64,000 nt of DNA from Hydrangea macrophylla (taxonomy: Eukaryota > Streptophyta > Magnoliopsida > Cornales > Hydrangeaceae). This document shows positions 1 through 11,000 of the stretch, piece by piece. The notes below the pieces were generated by a model that was not told where the DNA came from, did no database searches, and worked only from the letters and a program-made list of their open reading frames with translations. Location: the NCBI GenBank assembly GCA_033977485.1, contig CM066982.1:13197218-13261217 (forward strand), in the 5' to 3' direction. A program made the position numbers and the translations under genes. How positions within the stretch are numbered: the first letter of the stretch is position 1; each line of letters starts with the position of its first letter.

Positions 1-2
1 TG

Positions 3-1355
3 AAAGCTCGTTTGGTGGCTAAAGGGTACACTCAGACTTTTGGTGTGGATTACTTTGAAACCTTTTCCCCTGTAGCTCGTCTCAATTCTGTTCGCATTTT
101 ATTGTCTGTTGCTGTTACTAAGGGATGGCCTCTACATCAACTTGACATAAAGAATGCCTTTCTTCATGGTGACCTACAAGAGGAAGTGTATATGGAGCAA
201 CCTCCTGGGTATGTTGCTCAGGGGGAGTCACATAAAGTATGTAGGTTGAAGAAAGCTATTTATGGCCTTAAACAGTCTCCAAGGGCCTGGTTTGACAATT
301 TTAGCCAAGTAGCTAGTTCATATGGGTTGAGAAGAACTAGTTCTGATCATTCAGTTTTTGTGAGACACTGTGAGAAAGGTACGATAGTTCTAGCAGTTTA
401 TGTGGATGATATAGTGATTACCGGCAGTGACAGTGAAGGTATACAGTTATTGAAATCTCATTTAAGTAAGCATTTTCATATGAAGGATTTGGGGCTACTA
501 CGTTATTTTTTGGGTATTGAGGTAGCAAGGTCTAAGGAAGGAATTTTCTTATCTCAAAGAAAGTATGTCCTTGACCTTCTAGATGAAACATGATTGATGG
601 GTTCAAAACCTGTCGACACTCCAATGGACTCAAATATTAAGTTTAGTAAAGATGATGGAGAAGACTTCAATGATGTTGGAAGGTATAGAAGACTTGTGGG
701 TAAGTTGATTTATTTAACCGTAACTCGACCTGATATCACCTTCTCTGTTGGAGTTGTTAGTCAGTTTATGCAGAGTCCCAAGTTATCACATTGGGAGGCA
801 GTGTGTCGTATATTGAGGTATTTAAAAGGTGCCCCTGGTAAAGGCTTAGTGTTGAAGCCTTCAGATAATTTGGAGATAGTTGGTTTCTCAGATGCCAGTT
901 GGGCAGGAGACAGTCTTGATAGACGTTCAGTATCAGGGTTTTGTGTGTTCGTTGGTGGAAATTTCGTCAGTTGGAAGAGCAAAAAGCAAAATGTAGTTGC
1001 AAGATCAAGTGCAGAGGCTGAGTATAGAGCTATAGCTCATACTGCGTGTGAGTTGTTATGGGTGAAGACTATTCTGCAGGAGATGGGATTTCCAAGTAGT
1101 AAACCTATGAAGATGTATTGTGATAATCAAGCAGCTATGTACATTGCAAGTAATCCAGTGTTTCATGAGAGGACCAAACATATTGAAGTTGATTGTCATT
1201 TTATCAGAGATATGGTTATGAGAAAGGAAATTGTTACTTCTTCTGTTAGGTCTAGTGAGCAACTAGGAGATATTCTTACCAAGGCTCTAAATAGAGGATC
1301 GTTCTATAATCTTTGTAACAAGCTGGGCATGATAGATATCTATGCTCCAGCTTGA
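3..1355 (+). pseudogene. Copia retrotransposon pol fragment (reverse transcriptase + RNase H)
   Basis: 3' part of a Ty1/Copia polyprotein, cut by the left window edge. The frame is open from base 3. The reverse transcriptase shows the YVDD catalytic box (bases 399-410), preceded by the ALDIKNAFLHG-like and YGLKQ-type blocks. RNase H follows with SDASWAGD, SSAEAEYRA, YCDNQAA and the terminal HERTKHIEVDCHF block. One in-frame TGA at 591-593 interrupts the frame between the RT and the connection region, in a context (LDET-stop-LMGSKPVDTPMD) where Copia proteins usually have glycine, so a single GGA to TGA change is likely. Downstream are a polypurine tract and an LTR start. The element is therefore a non-autonomous copy; the gag, protease and integrase parts would lie left of the window. 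Confidence 0.93.
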
Positions 1356-1362
1356 GGGGGAG

Positions 1363-1501
1363 TGTTAGAATATAAGTATTAGTATTAAGGGTATTTTTGT
1401 AATTTTCTTGAATATATGATTGATATATATATATATATAAGTGTGGGCTAACCTAATTAGGTTAAGCCTTCTCTTTCTCTCTATTCTCTCTTTGAACAAC
1501 A
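1363..1501 (+). repeat. Probable 3' LTR of the left Copia fragment
   Basis: Starts with TGTTAGAATATAAG directly after the polypurine tract GAGGGGGAG (1354-1362), as expected for a Copia 3' LTR. It holds a TA run with a TATATAAG box (about 1427-1441) and a CT-rich leader. The right end is inferred from an ...AACAACA terminus at about 1501. No second LTR is in the window to prove the boundary, and 139 bp would be short. Confidence 0.55.
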
Positions 1502-2154
1502 TGAATAGGATGCAGATTTCGGAATTTAGTATTAATAATACAATCACCCCACAGTGCCACTCAGGATAGAGATATAGTGTGTTTGTAAAAAGTGTCACCC
1601 AAATATTACTCTTAATAATATCCAAATAGAAATAGCACTTAAGGACATGCTAATCAAATTACAAGATACATACAAGTTTCTTTATACAAGCAAATAAATC
1701 TGAAAATCAAGTGGGAGTGGAAAAATAAATGTTGTAGTGCATTCTTTTGGATAACATGTAAAGATGATATCTTTACCAAAAAAAAAATGTAAAGATGATA
1801 TCTTTGTATTATACCAACAAAATGATATGAAGAGAAATATAAAAACAAGTAGTAGTAAAATCAAGTATACTGATTAAAAAAACATGCAATTCTGGAACTA
1901 TGTAACAAAATAACTTTTAACTACAAATTGCGTCACATTGGTGATGAAAGAGAGAGAGAGAAATAAAGAGAACCCACAAAATACTCCAAGTAAATAATTG
2001 TGGAGTATTTGAAAGAGCTTTGTTAAAACCTAAAAGACAAGGGTAAAAGTGTGCAGTAGATGGCATGTCAATTGAATATTTTTCCGAACATATTCATACC
2101 ACCACCATATATATTAAACAAGAAGAAGATCAAGATTTAAGAGGCATGAACATA

Positions 2155-2460
2155 CTGACCTTCACCAGTATCTCCCATTTATTATTTGTTTGTTTTTCCC
2201 AATTTGTAACCACCTGTTACAAGCGGTATAAGTCTAGTTGACACAACGAAGCAGCTAAATATTTACGGATGAAAATTAACTGCTGCGATATGCAAAACCT
2301 ACACATTAAAACTATTCTCTTGGCCTTCAGCATATCACCACTATCTCCCCTTTATTATTTGTTTGTTTTCCCACTTTGTCACCTCCTGCCAGGAGACCTC
2401 ATCAGTTCAGTTGACACAATGAAGCAGCTAAAATTTACGGAAGAAAATTAACTGCTGCAA
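2155..2460. repeat. Diverged direct duplication, about 140-170 bp units
   Basis: Two neighbouring segments (about 2155-2295 and 2322-2460) share a long mosaic: a TTTATTATTTGTTTGTTTT block, a GTTGACACAA..GAAGCAGCTAAA block and a GAAAATTAACTGCTGC block, in the same order and orientation. Mismatches and small indels suggest an old tandem duplication. Confidence 0.75.
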
Positions 2461-3839
2461 ATGAATTAGGCAAAAGCAAAAGGAAATTTCCTCTAACCAC
2501 CACCCAAAAAGGAACAAATTTAATAAACAAAAATCAACGAGTAAAAGTCAGTGATGGATCGAACATTGATATGGCAACACAACAGAGAACTCCTCCTCTG
2601 GAACCTGCAATTTCTTTTAAATGCCTACTTTAATTCAGCCAAAGTTTCTCCATCATGGATGACCAAGAAGATAGTCTCTTAGGCCTCTTTCGGAATGGTA
2701 AAGACACGTTCGGGTTCAAATCGTTTTTTAACTGGTTTAAATTATTATTACTTTGACAGAAAAACTACCCAAGGGTTTGGCCTAGTATTTTAACACAAGA
2801 TCAAAAGAAGGCATCTAAAATTTATTTTGCTAACACAATAAAGGTTTAGTGGCTTCAGCGTCTAGGTTGAAGTGACTATCTAGCAAAGTACAACACAAGG
2901 ATGAATTGATTACAAAGAGAATACTTCATTTCTGTTCTGGGTGGCTCATACTTGCATGTTTCTTTAACCATTGCCATCCTAAACTAAACCTTAATTACAA
3001 ATGTATGTGCTCCTAATTTTGCAAAAACTGAAGAGAAGTAAAGAAAATTTGAAAAACCGATAAAAGAAAATTAGAGAAGAAAAGAAAACATGATTGCATG
3101 TTTTGTATTAGTTTTTTATTTTATTTTTTGCTGGACATGTTTGTTTTCGGTTATGATGGTCTTGAATATTATTAATTTGATGATACATGTAGTATGTCCT
3201 CTCATGTGCGGGAGGCAAAAGTTTTAAATATCAATTGTTTTCTCCATAATTCTCTCCAAGTAGAATTCAGTTCCACTGACCCCCTAGGAAAGAAGATCAA
3301 GTTTGTTTAGGTTCGTCCACACCTTAGTTATTCGTCACTCCACTAAAAAAAGGAACTCAACAAAGCATTAAGAAAATCAAAATTCATTCACTTGAGTGCC
3401 GGAAAGTTCTCGCTATCGGATGATGCTACATAAACGAAGCAAAAATGTGAAGTCAATGATCAATTGTAATACTAATCAAGTAACAAAAAGAATTCTTGTT
3501 CAATTAGCAATTCAATGGTAAGTTAAATGAGAAGTAACAAATACACAAACGTGAGTTCATCCAAATAGTTTAAGTTGAGGACAACTCTTTGGAAATCAAA
3601 TTGACCTTACATAATTTTCAACTTTAATATAACTCTCAGGAAAATAAATTGTATGACAATGAGCATACCATTTACAGTGGAACACACAGTAGAGTTCATT
3701 ATATGAAAGAAAGAGTTTTGTGAAGTAAATTTTTAAAAAAAGGTGGTGGTTTTTGCATATACAAGTTTCTAATTTGAAACAACGAAAACTTCAAAGTTGG
3801 ATTTGAACTATCAAAAGGATAACTATACTACTCCTACTT

Positions 3840-4340
3840 AGGCCATCTCCAACCCTTTAAAACGGAATAATAGCTTCATTTGATATGAGGCACTCTAATG
3901 GTCATACACCAATTTTCTTATGATATTATTACTTTCCCTCATTTAGTATAAAATTTGAGAAAACGCATTTCCAACCCTGTCCAGTGGTGCCAGGGGCTGG
4001 ACTTGGTAGGGAGGTCTAAGGATCGATCCCCCGCAAGCCCGTTGGGAGGAGTTTAAAACCTTAACCCCGGGACCCGCTCCGAAACCGGATTAGTCGGCCC
4101 AGTGGGGTTCGGATACCGGTTGGGAAACCAAAAACCAAAAAAAAAAAAAACCATATGAAATCAAATGTAAAGGAAAAACTTTAAAAAGACTTTTATTTTA
4201 TTTTTTTTAATCAAACCCACATATATGAAGATTTGAATATGTAAATAGTGTTATTTCAATTTCACTTTTAAGTTTGAGTAACAATACTCAACTTGATATG
4301 GGTTTGAGTGAAGGATTGGAGGAGATCTTTAAGGACTTTT
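3840..4340. mobile_element. Possible MITE carrying a SINE-like insertion
   Basis: The left edge reads GGCCATCTCCAACCC. The right edge (about 4310-4332), in reverse complement, reads AGATCTCCTCCAATCC, giving an imperfect inverted terminal repeat like many plant hAT-type MITEs. The SINE-like block at 3976-4154 lies inside it. No clear target duplication was found. Confidence 0.4.
3976..4154 (+). mobile_element. tRNA-derived SINE-like element with poly(A) tail
   Basis: A GC-rich island in AT-rich DNA. It carries a degenerate RNA polymerase III B-box-like stretch (GGATCGATCCCCC, about 4020-4032) and ends with CGGATTAGTCGGCCCAGTGG, a CCGGTTGGGAAACC block and an A-rich tail (4131-4152). The GATTAGTCGG...CCGG...poly(A) end resembles widespread eudicot SINE families. 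I could not fix the 5' end or a target duplication. Confidence 0.5.
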
Positions 4341-4891
4341 AGCAAATTCTAAATTGGGTATGAGTTTTGGGAAAAGAATTTAACTTTACCAAACTAAAAT
4401 AATCTAACCAAAGCAAAGAATGAAAAGAAGAACATGATACTGAAAGTACATACCACGGCGTGCAATGAGAAGGCAAAATCTAAAAATTTTGAAATCCACG
4501 TTGTATTAATTCAATACACGGTTTTGCCTTGGTGTTAGTATTCGAAATTTCGAATCTTTCATCAAAGAACCCTAGGCTTTGATTGGTTCATGGAAAGGGA
4601 AATTTGAAAAGAAAACAAATTTATAGAAAGCAGAATTAATTGAGAGAGAAAAAGGGAAAAAAAAATTGAAAAACAAACACACAAAAATAGAGCACTTACC
4701 GGCAAGCAGTTGTGATTTGAGTTTCCCTTAAACGACGAGTCAATGAACGAGCCACCTGTTAGAACTGAAACCGAGTCAAAATTCTTTCCCCATTCGAACT
4801 CATTGAATGCACCGAAGACTGCCTCTGGAAATTTACAGAGGGAGAGTTAGATGCGGCGGAGGCCGGTGGTGGGCATGGTGTTCGGTAATGG

Positions 4892-4892
4892 G

Positions 4893-4923
<31 letters not shown>
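4892..4923. repeat. (GA)n microsatellite
   Basis: A GA run inside a purine-rich stretch (4860-4990). The frames on the opposite strand here encode only Ser/Leu repeats and are not treated as genes. Confidence 0.9.
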
Positions 4924-4926
<3 letters not shown>

Positions 4927-5154
4927 ACGACTGTGAACTGAAGTGAGTGAAAGTGCTGAGAAAGAGGAGAGAGAAAACAGGAGAATGGAAAAGTGAGAGA
5001 AATCGATAGGGAATGAACGTGAGTCATTGCCTCGAATGAACACTGAAGCAGTTGATTGACAGCTGTAGAAGACACTGTCACGCGCCTGGTATTGCCATAC
5101 AAATACAAAGGAAAATGACCAAAAATACCACAATGAAAAATGAAATACAATCAC

Positions 5155-5303
5155 AATAACAGTAACATTACATTCCCTTCTTATATAGTTAGAAATCCAA
5201 AGTCAAATAACAAAGCTTTATAGCCAGTCACAAGTGAACTGAGTTACTGAGTGAAGAGAATAAGAACCACAACTACCCAACTAATAAACTGTATTTCCCC
5301 TTC
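5155..5303 (+). promoter_or_regulatory. Probable promoter and 5' leader of the PPR gene
   Basis: AT-rich segment directly upstream of the PPR start codon, with a TATA-like TTATATAG at about 5181-5188, roughly 120 bp before the ATG. This is inferred from position only. Confidence 0.4.
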
Positions 5304-7436
5304 ATGCTTCATGCTTCTTCTCCAAGGCGTCTCTGTAAACCCAAACTCTCCTTCCCATCAATTTTCAGCCGTTTGATCTCCATCATCACCCACCATCATC
5401 AAATTCAAACCCAGATCAGTTCAACCCATTTCTTCAACACCCACAATGAACTTCTGGATTTCTTTGATCACCTTCTTCGACAATGCACCACCACTCAACA
5501 ATGCAAACAAATTCACACCCAAATCATTACAACAGACGCCTATCGATCCGCTTTCTTGGCCGCTAAGATCGTCTCACTCTATTCCAACTTCAATCTTCTT
5601 GACCATGCCCGTAAGGTGTTTGAAACAACCCACCAAGAATGCGTTTCGAATTTGCTTCTGTGGAATTCAATCTTGAGAGCTAATGTCACAAATGGGGAGT
5701 TTAAAGAGAGCATTGGAATTTATATTCGGATGAGAAAGCTTGGGGTTAGAGCTGATGGGTTTACTTTGCCTTTGATTATAAGGGCTTGTGGTGTGATTGG
5801 TGATCCTAAACTGTGCAAGAATGTTCACAATCATGTTTTACAGATGGGTTTTCAATATAATATTCATGTTGTGAATGAACTGATGGGAATGTATGGGAAG
5901 CTTGGTCGAATGGATGATGCGTATCAACTGTTTGATAGAATGCTTATGAGAAGTCATATCTCTTGGAACACAATAATTTCGGGTTTTTCGCTAAATTATG
6001 ATTGTGATAGTGCTTTGAAGGTGTTTTTACAGATGGAGGAACAAGGATTAGAGCCAAACCTAGTCACTTGGACTGCGTTGTTGTCGAGTCATGCTCGGTG
6101 TGGGCTTCATGAGAAAACTTTGCAATTGTATGGTGTGATGAGAGAGAAAGGGATTGGGGCTACTGCTGAAGCACTTGCGGTGGTTATATCGGTTTCTGTT
6201 GATTTGGGTACAGTTGAAAAGGGTGAGACTATACATGGGTATGCTATAAAGGGTGGTTTTGAGAATTACTTGTTTGTGAAAAACTCGCTTATATGTATGT
6301 ATGGGAGACACGGAAAAATTAAATATGCACTGAATTTGTTTTCGGAAATGGAATCAAACAATGTAGTAAGTTGGAATGCTTTGATATCTTCATATGCTGA
6401 TTCTGGTTTATGTGATGAAGCTTTTGGATTATTGTCAAAGATGGACAAGTGTCCAATTGTAAGACCTAATATAATAAGTTGGGGTGCCGTTATTGGTGGT
6501 TTCGCTTCACAGGGACGTGGGGAGGAGTGCTTAGAAGTTTTTCGTTCTATGCAGATTGCTAAAGTTACGGCTAATTCTATTACAATTTCTACAGTTTTGT
6601 CGGTTTGTGCAAACTTATCAGCACTTAATCTTGGTAGGGAAGTCCATGGCCATGTAATTAGAGCTTTAATGGATAGTAACATTCTAGTGGGAAATGGGTT
6701 GATTAATATGTATACAAAATGTGGGAATTGTCTCAACGGATGGAATTGGGTATTTGAAAAAATAAATGGTAGGGATTCAATCTCGTGGAACTCGATGATT
6801 GCAGGTTATGGTATGCATGGACTTGGTGAGAGTGCTCTAAAAACATTTTACCAAATGGTCGAAGATGGGTATAAGCCAGATGGGGTTACTTTTGTTGCTG
6901 TTCTTTCTGCTTGTAGCCACGCCGGCCTTGTTTCCGAGGGTCGTAAGCTCTTTGATACGATGAGAAGAGAATTTAGGATCGAACCTCAGGTTGAGCACTA
7001 TGCGTGTATAGTTGATCTTCTTGGCCGTGCTGGACTTTTACAAGAAGCTAGTGATATTGTGAAGAAAATGCCTATGGAACCAAATGAGTGTGTTTGGGGA
7101 GCTCTTTTGAACGCTTGTAGTATGTATAGGCGTATAGATATAGCCGAGGAAACTGCTTCTCGGGTTTTTGGTTTTTTTTCTGGGACACCCGGAAGCTATA
7201 TGTTGCTCTCAAATATATATGCTGGGAGTGGGAGATGGGAGGAATCGGCTAGAGTGAGAGTCTCGGCAAAAAAGAAGGGTCTAAAGAAAACCCCCGGGCA
7301 GAGTTGGATTCAGGTGAAGAAGAAGGTGTTTATGTTCTCAGCAGGGAATGAAGGGCAAATGGAAATAGATGAAATTTACTGGGTGCTTGAGGTTTTGGGA
7401 ATTCAGATGGAGATGGAAGGGTATGAACCTTACTAG
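5304..7436 (+). CDS. Pentatricopeptide repeat protein, PLS class, E/E+ type
   Basis: Intronless 710-residue PPR protein. Residues 1-45 are rich in Ser, Arg and His with few acids, which suits an organelle transit peptide. From about residue 55 to 590 there are about a dozen P, L and S repeats, recognisable by motifs such as NVVSWNALISSYADSG, DSISWNSMIAGYGMHG, PDGVTFVAVLSACSHAGLV and VEHYACIVDLLGRAG. From about residue 592 an E domain starts (EPNECVWGALLNACS), followed by an E+ segment (GQSWIQVKKKVFMFSAGN) ending at GYEPY, with no DYW deaminase domain. Such proteins bind organellar RNA and often direct C-to-U editing with a DYW partner; that role is family knowledge, and the target is unknown. 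It most resembles the Arabidopsis At1g17630 type from memory. One repeat is irregular (CGNCLNGWNWVFEKI). The first ATG gives a full-length product. It converges on PYRR, whose stop codon is 650 bp away. Confidence 0.95.
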   Translation: MLHASSPRRLCKPKLSFPSIFSRLISIITHHHQIQTQISSTHFFNTHNELLDFFDHLLRQCTTTQQCKQIHTQIITTDAYRSAFLAAKIVSLYSNFNLLDHARKVFETTHQECVSNLLLWNSILRANVTNGEFKESIGIYIRMRKLGVRADGFTLPLIIRACGVIGDPKLCKNVHNHVLQMGFQYNIHVVNELMGMYGKLGRMDDAYQLFDRMLMRSHISWNTIISGFSLNYDCDSALKVFLQMEEQGLEPNLVTWTALLSSHARCGLHEKTLQLYGVMREKGIGATAEALAVVISVSVDLGTVEKGETIHGYAIKGGFENYLFVKNSLICMYGRHGKIKYALNLFSEMESNNVVSWNALISSYADSGLCDEAFGLLSKMDKCPIVRPNIISWGAVIGGFASQGRGEECLEVFRSMQIAKVTANSITISTVLSVCANLSALNLGREVHGHVIRALMDSNILVGNGLINMYTKCGNCLNGWNWVFEKINGRDSISWNSMIAGYGMHGLGESALKTFYQMVEDGYKPDGVTFVAVLSACSHAGLVSEGRKLFDTMRREFRIEPQVEHYACIVDLLGRAGLLQEASDIVKKMPMEPNECVWGALLNACSMYRRIDIAEETASRVFGFFSGTPGSYMLLSNIYAGSGRWEESARVRVSAKKKGLKKTPGQSWIQVKKKVFMFSAGNEGQMEIDEIYWVLEVLGIQMEMEGYEPY

Positions 7437-8027
7437 AGCTTTGCATTGCAAGATGTGGATGAAGATGAACATACCTAGTAGAGTCATGAAGTTTTGAGTT
7501 TGTGGGGATTGTTGCTAAAGCTCTGTTTGGTTATTGTATTTAGTGAGGGAATGAAAAGAAAATTAAGATGAAAACACTTTTCTTTGTTTGGGTAATAAGG
7601 ACAACAATGAGGAAAATAGGAACACTTAGATGCAGATCTCAAAGCAACAAGTAAAAGGTCAGGAGGCATAGAGTTAACTAAATCTTTAATGTTCATTGAT
7701 TAGGAAAAAAATAAACAAGGATAGTTTAGCAAATGAATTGGAAAGAACCTGTAAATTAGCAAATGCGTCACAGTGAAAAACAAGTAACATTAGATCTTGG
7801 ATAAATTTTATTGAGAATTGGACCAAGAGAAACTTATACAGTTAACCAGTCGATAACACAGCTAAACATTACACTAATCAAGCTCTCTTTTTGACAAAAG
7901 AACCAAAAAAAAAATTGATACAACAAACATGAAATCAACAAAATGAAGTTTCAATAATTATTTCATACTCATAATAACTTATTCTTATGGTACAATAAAC
8001 ATGATGTTAACAAAATTTCAACCAGAA
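7437..8027. other. Convergent intergenic/3' UTR region
   Basis: The 3' regions of the PPR gene (+) and PYRR (-) share this stretch. It contains a remnant at 7520-7620 (CTCTGTTTGGTTATTG...) resembling the Harbinger-like MITE remnants seen in the PYRR introns. No coding potential was seen. Confidence 0.5.
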
Positions 8028-8033
8028 TTTATT
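8028..8033 (-). terminator. Possible poly(A) signal of PYRR
   Basis: AATAAA on the minus strand, about 54 nt downstream of the PYRR stop codon. Confidence 0.5.
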
Positions 8034-8086
8034 TGCACAATAATGAAGTTACAGAGAAAAATGTGGAGATAGAGCAAGTAACTTTC

Positions 8087-11000
8087 TCACTCCATTTCCA
8101 ATTTCTTGAAAATTTCAGAACTCTCATTTGAGGTTGATGAGTCACCAAGAAACTCTGATCGCAATTGCATTAAGAGCCTGCCTAGATAATTTAGGCCTTC
8201 GCCTTCACGGCCACCACCCCAGAAGAGATCATGAGGTGAAGCTTCAACTAGAACACACCCCGAGGTCGAGAGCAGCATAGAGTTTAAGTGGGGATAGATT
8301 GAAAACTTGCATTTCAAGGCCTTATACATGACATCAATCTTCATAAATTCCCAATCTGATCTTACCTGCATTACAAGGGGGGGGGGGGGGGGGGGGGGTT
8401 GAGAATAATCTGTAGAAAAAATAATTTCAACACGAAAGGCTCTATTGTTAGCAGACAGACATCGAGAGCTGGCCCGTTGGAAAAACTTCTACAATTGACT
8501 CAATTTTTAAATTGTCAAACATTTTTATTATAGCTCTTGGAGTTCCTACTATGTTTCGAAAGTAAAATTATAAGTCTGAATTTTGTGTCACTTCACTTCA
8601 CTTGCTCTTTTCTTGAGTTCCAATCGTATTTTGAATTTTTTAAATTTCTGATATTATTTAAGCATGGAGGAAAACACTAAAGAAATAGCATTCTTCTCAT
8701 TTTTCTTCCTTTTCCTTTTCCTTGACTAAATAGCAAATCAAACTGAGTCTTAGCATCCGCTATTTCAGCCAGCAAGCTTGTGAGCCGATAGCAGCATCCA
8801 AAATGTTAGAATTATATTCTTGTTTTAGTCTAGGTTCTTTGCCTTATGTATATCTTTGTATTCTAGTCTAGGTTCTCTTTGTACTCACTGTACTATCCTA
8901 GGTTGTACTACGATTGTACTGCTACTTGCCTTTCTTGTTTTGTTACCTAGCCTATATAAGAGGCACTCTACTGTAAAGATTATATACAACATATCAATAA
9001 TACAATCTTTATTATTTCTCTCCCTTACTTTATCATGGTATCAGAGCAAGGTTACTTTTGATAATCTATCCAAACAAATCCCAATCTGTCCAACCTCATC
9101 ACCATCGCCCGTACACCAATTTGTTCAACCTCATCACCATCGCCTGTACACCAATATGCCCAAATAGTTCCTCTGTTGCAGCATCATCATTACCAAGTCT
9201 AGTCCTTGATTTCATCTTGATCAAACATCATCATCATTACTCACTGTTACCCCGCTGGATAAATCACCACCATCACTACTCCATTTCAAAAATCTGCCGA
9301 ACACAATCATCAAATCTGTGCAACATCATCTTTGCCCACCATCATCAAATCTGTGCAACACCATCTCTGCCCATCATCAGCAACTTATATCATCACCAGA
9401 TTCACCACCAATCTGCCGTACACCAGTAGTTGCAACCCCAAAATTCTTCAAACCCTATTTTCAGTCTCCATTTAAATTCTAATCCAGATTCATTTACCCG
9501 ACCCATTTTCTCGACCCGAAACCGGCCTATTTACACTACCCGACCCCGACCCCGACCCACTTACCCGACCCGGGCCTGGCCCATTTACCTTTACCTTGAA
9601 TTCATTTTTGGGGTCTGTTTTATCTAATTTCATCTCCACAGTACTGTTCTACACTCTATGGACCGCATGGACATCTCTCAACCCATTGGAACTACTCTTG
9701 ATGGCCCAAATTTCATCCTTTGGGCCCAAGCCATGTCCAGTTTCCTAAAGGGACGCAAACTCTGGCATTATGTGACGGGTGATATCTCTGAACCTATGCC
9801 AATTAAGGATGAACCAGAAGCCAAATATTTGGAACGATTGGAAGATTGGGATAGCAAGAATCATCAAATCATCACCTGGTTTCGTAATACTTCCATCAGT
9901 TCCATCCATCATCAGTTTGGTAGATTCTCTACAACAAAATCTGTCTGGGATTTCTTGGAGCACCGTTATACCACTGCTGATCTGGCTCATCAGTATCAAC
10001 TCCTTGGAAATCTTCATCGCATGCATCACCAACCTGGGCAATCCATCAACAACTTTCTCTCAGATATGTACTACATCTGGGATCAACTCACTTTGTCTGA
10101 GCCCGCATGGACCGATTCCTCTGATGCTGAAAGATTCTATCAATACAGGGATAAACAACGCCTAATACTCTTCTTGATGGCTCTTAATGATGACTTTGAG
10201 CATGTCCGTGCTTCTCTTCTTCATCATAGCCCTCTACCTACCTTGGAACAAGCTGTCTCTGAGCTTCTCTCTGAGGAAACCCGTCTTGCCACTCGCAAGA
10301 CCTCTTCTACAGACGCAGTCCTTGCTGTTCACAAAGGACCTCCTTCTAATTTCAAAAGTAATCAGTCGGCTTCTTCCGGACAACAATGCAACTACTGTAA
10401 ATTGCCTGGACATGTTATCTTAAATTGTCCCACTCGCATTTGTAAGTACTGCAAGAAACTTGAACCTGGTCACTATCAAAGTGACTGTTTCAAGAATCCC
10501 AACAGAAACTCCCACAACATGTCCCAAGAAGGTTCTTCAAGATCTGTCAATATGTCCCATAGAGGTCCATCCAGATCTGCTGCTACAACTGCCGAAAGTC
10601 CATCCTCCATTGCACCTACCGAAGAAGGTTTTTCTGTTGCTCATCTCGAGGATCTCCTCAAACAAGTTCTTGCCCACTCTGGTAATACTCCTTCCACTGC
10701 TATGTCTGTTACCTCAGGTAATTCATCTTGGTTCTTTGACTCTGCCTGTTGTAATCACATGACCTCTGATCCAACCATTTTCTCAACTAAACATTCTGCT
10801 CCTCAAACACCAATCATTCACACGGCTGACGGTTCACACATGTTTGTAAATCATGTTGGTTGCATTTCAACTTCTCACACAACCCTTCCAGATACTTATT
10901 TCATTCCCAAATTAACTTTGAATCTCATATCCGTTGGTCAACTTTGTGAATTTGGTCCCACTGTAAGTCTTTTCTTCTTCTGGTTGTTGTGTGTAGGATC

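Larger units (their letters stand above)
1502..4758. other. Intergenic stretch, AT-rich
   Basis: No convincing coding sequence on either strand. It contains a diverged direct duplication (2155-2460), a probable MITE with a SINE-like insert (3840-4340), and otherwise unclassified AT-rich DNA. GTATGT and GTAAGT donor-like sites on the minus strand near 4451 and 4698 are not linked to any readable exon. Confidence 0.6.

Noticed and set aside
4759..5154. 131- and 105-codon minus-strand frames upstream of the PPR gene
   Set aside because: Driven by the GA/CT repeat (Ser/Leu runs). A GTAAGT donor follows at 4698, so a non-coding transcript is possible, but no coding evidence.
9048..9657. Frames of 65-123 codons upstream of Copia gag
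   Set aside because: His/Pro-rich translations of leader repeats (CATCATCA-type), not phased with gag.
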